From assembly GCA_025928435.1 (NCBI GenBank), contig JAICJM010000112.1, forward strand, positions 1-12,917: a stretch of DNA of 12,917 nt. Reading direction: 5' to 3'. Shown one piece after another: positions 12,692 through 12,917 of this stretch. Position 1 is the first letter of the stretch. Every line of letters begins with the position of its first letter. Source of the DNA: Thermoleophilia bacterium. GTDB lineage: Bacteria > Actinomycetota > Thermoleophilia > Gaiellales > JAICJC01. The notes beneath the pieces were generated by a model. The model was given only the letters and a program-made list of their open reading frames with translations. It was not told the origin of the DNA and ran no database searches. Position numbers and translations under genes: made by a program.

Positions 12692-12917
12692 GTGGGCCTC
12701 CGTGTCGCCTCCCGTGCCGTGGCCGCCGCCGCCGTGGCGGCACTGGCCGCCCTCGCCGCGACGGCGGGCCCGGTCTCCGCGACCGCCGCCGCGCCGGCCG
12801 TCACCGTCCCGCAGCCGACGCTGCGCCTCGTCGACGCCGCAGACACGCCCGGCAAGCTCGACCTGCGCTCCGCCCGGCTGACCCAGTCCGCGGGCTCGCT
12901 CGTGTTCACCTTCGGCG
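12692..12917 (+). CDS. Secreted protein, N-terminal part (runs off window)
   Basis: The first 75 residues of a protein that continues beyond the window. A signal peptide is clear: Arg4 and Arg8, an Ala/Val/Leu core to about residue 25, and a likely cleavage after V-S-A at 28-30. No cysteine lipobox is present. The mature start is Pro/Ala/Val-rich, then a probably beta-stranded stretch containing LDLRSARLTQ begins. Function is not recognisable from this fragment. The GTG was selected for the -10 box 6 bases upstream. The gene is divergent from the kinase, and the 72 bases between the two start codons carry both promoters. Confidence 0.7.
   Translation, partial: MGLRVASRAVAAAAVAALAALAATAGPVSATAAAPAVTVPQPTLRLVDAADTPGKLDLRSARLTQSAGSLVFTFG

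Noticed and set aside
1..12917. Search by eye for tRNA, rRNA, CRISPR array, insertion sequence or prophage genes
   Set aside because: Nothing convincing found. Intergenic gaps are at most about 190 bases and contain only the stems and promoters listed.

Overview
The window is very GC-rich (roughly 70% or more by eye), densely packed, and rich in GTG starts and 4-base stop/start overlaps. Actinobacterial-type TANNNT -10 boxes sit directly in front of several start codons. Together with a menaquinone-linked respiratory operon whose cytochrome b is split like that of Bacillus, this suggests a deep-branching high-GC actinomycete, with class Thermoleophilia my best guess. The taxonomic call is inference, not proof.

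Left block, all on the minus strand (about 188-4975). A MoxR cassette is transcribed leftwards: a membrane protein with a C-terminal DUF4129-type domain, an unrecognised one-helix protein, a MoxR AAA+ ATPase, a DUF58 protein and a small multi-helix membrane protein. The first four genes are chained by GTGA overlaps, so they are probably co-translated. An SDR-like protein lacking the usual catalytic Tyr/Lys follows after 10 bases and has its own apparent leaderless promoter. The first 187 bases hold no gene but contain two compact inverted-repeat structures.

Central block, plus strand (5026-11102). A UbiD-family decarboxylase is read divergently from the MoxR cassette. Next, behind a clear promoter and Shine-Dalgarno site, come a Rieske protein, a b6-type cytochrome b, and a subunit IV-cytochrome c fusion, i.e. 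the three core subunits of a Bacillus-style menaquinol:cytochrome c reductase. Then follow UbiX flavin prenyltransferase, MenG/UbiE methyltransferase and a long-chain polyprenyl diphosphate synthase. UbiX makes the prenylated FMN needed by UbiD, the synthase makes the isoprenoid tail, MenG does the last methylation, and the Rieske/b complex oxidises the resulting menaquinol. The block therefore joins quinone synthesis and quinol oxidation in one neighbourhood.

Right block (11104-12917). A P-loop nucleotide kinase-like gene and two tandemly duplicated small lipoproteins of unknown function run leftwards and converge on the central block, with only one base between opposing stop codons. At the right edge a secreted protein starts on the plus strand, divergent from the kinase, and runs off the window. 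No tRNA, rRNA, CRISPR array, insertion sequence or phage gene was seen.
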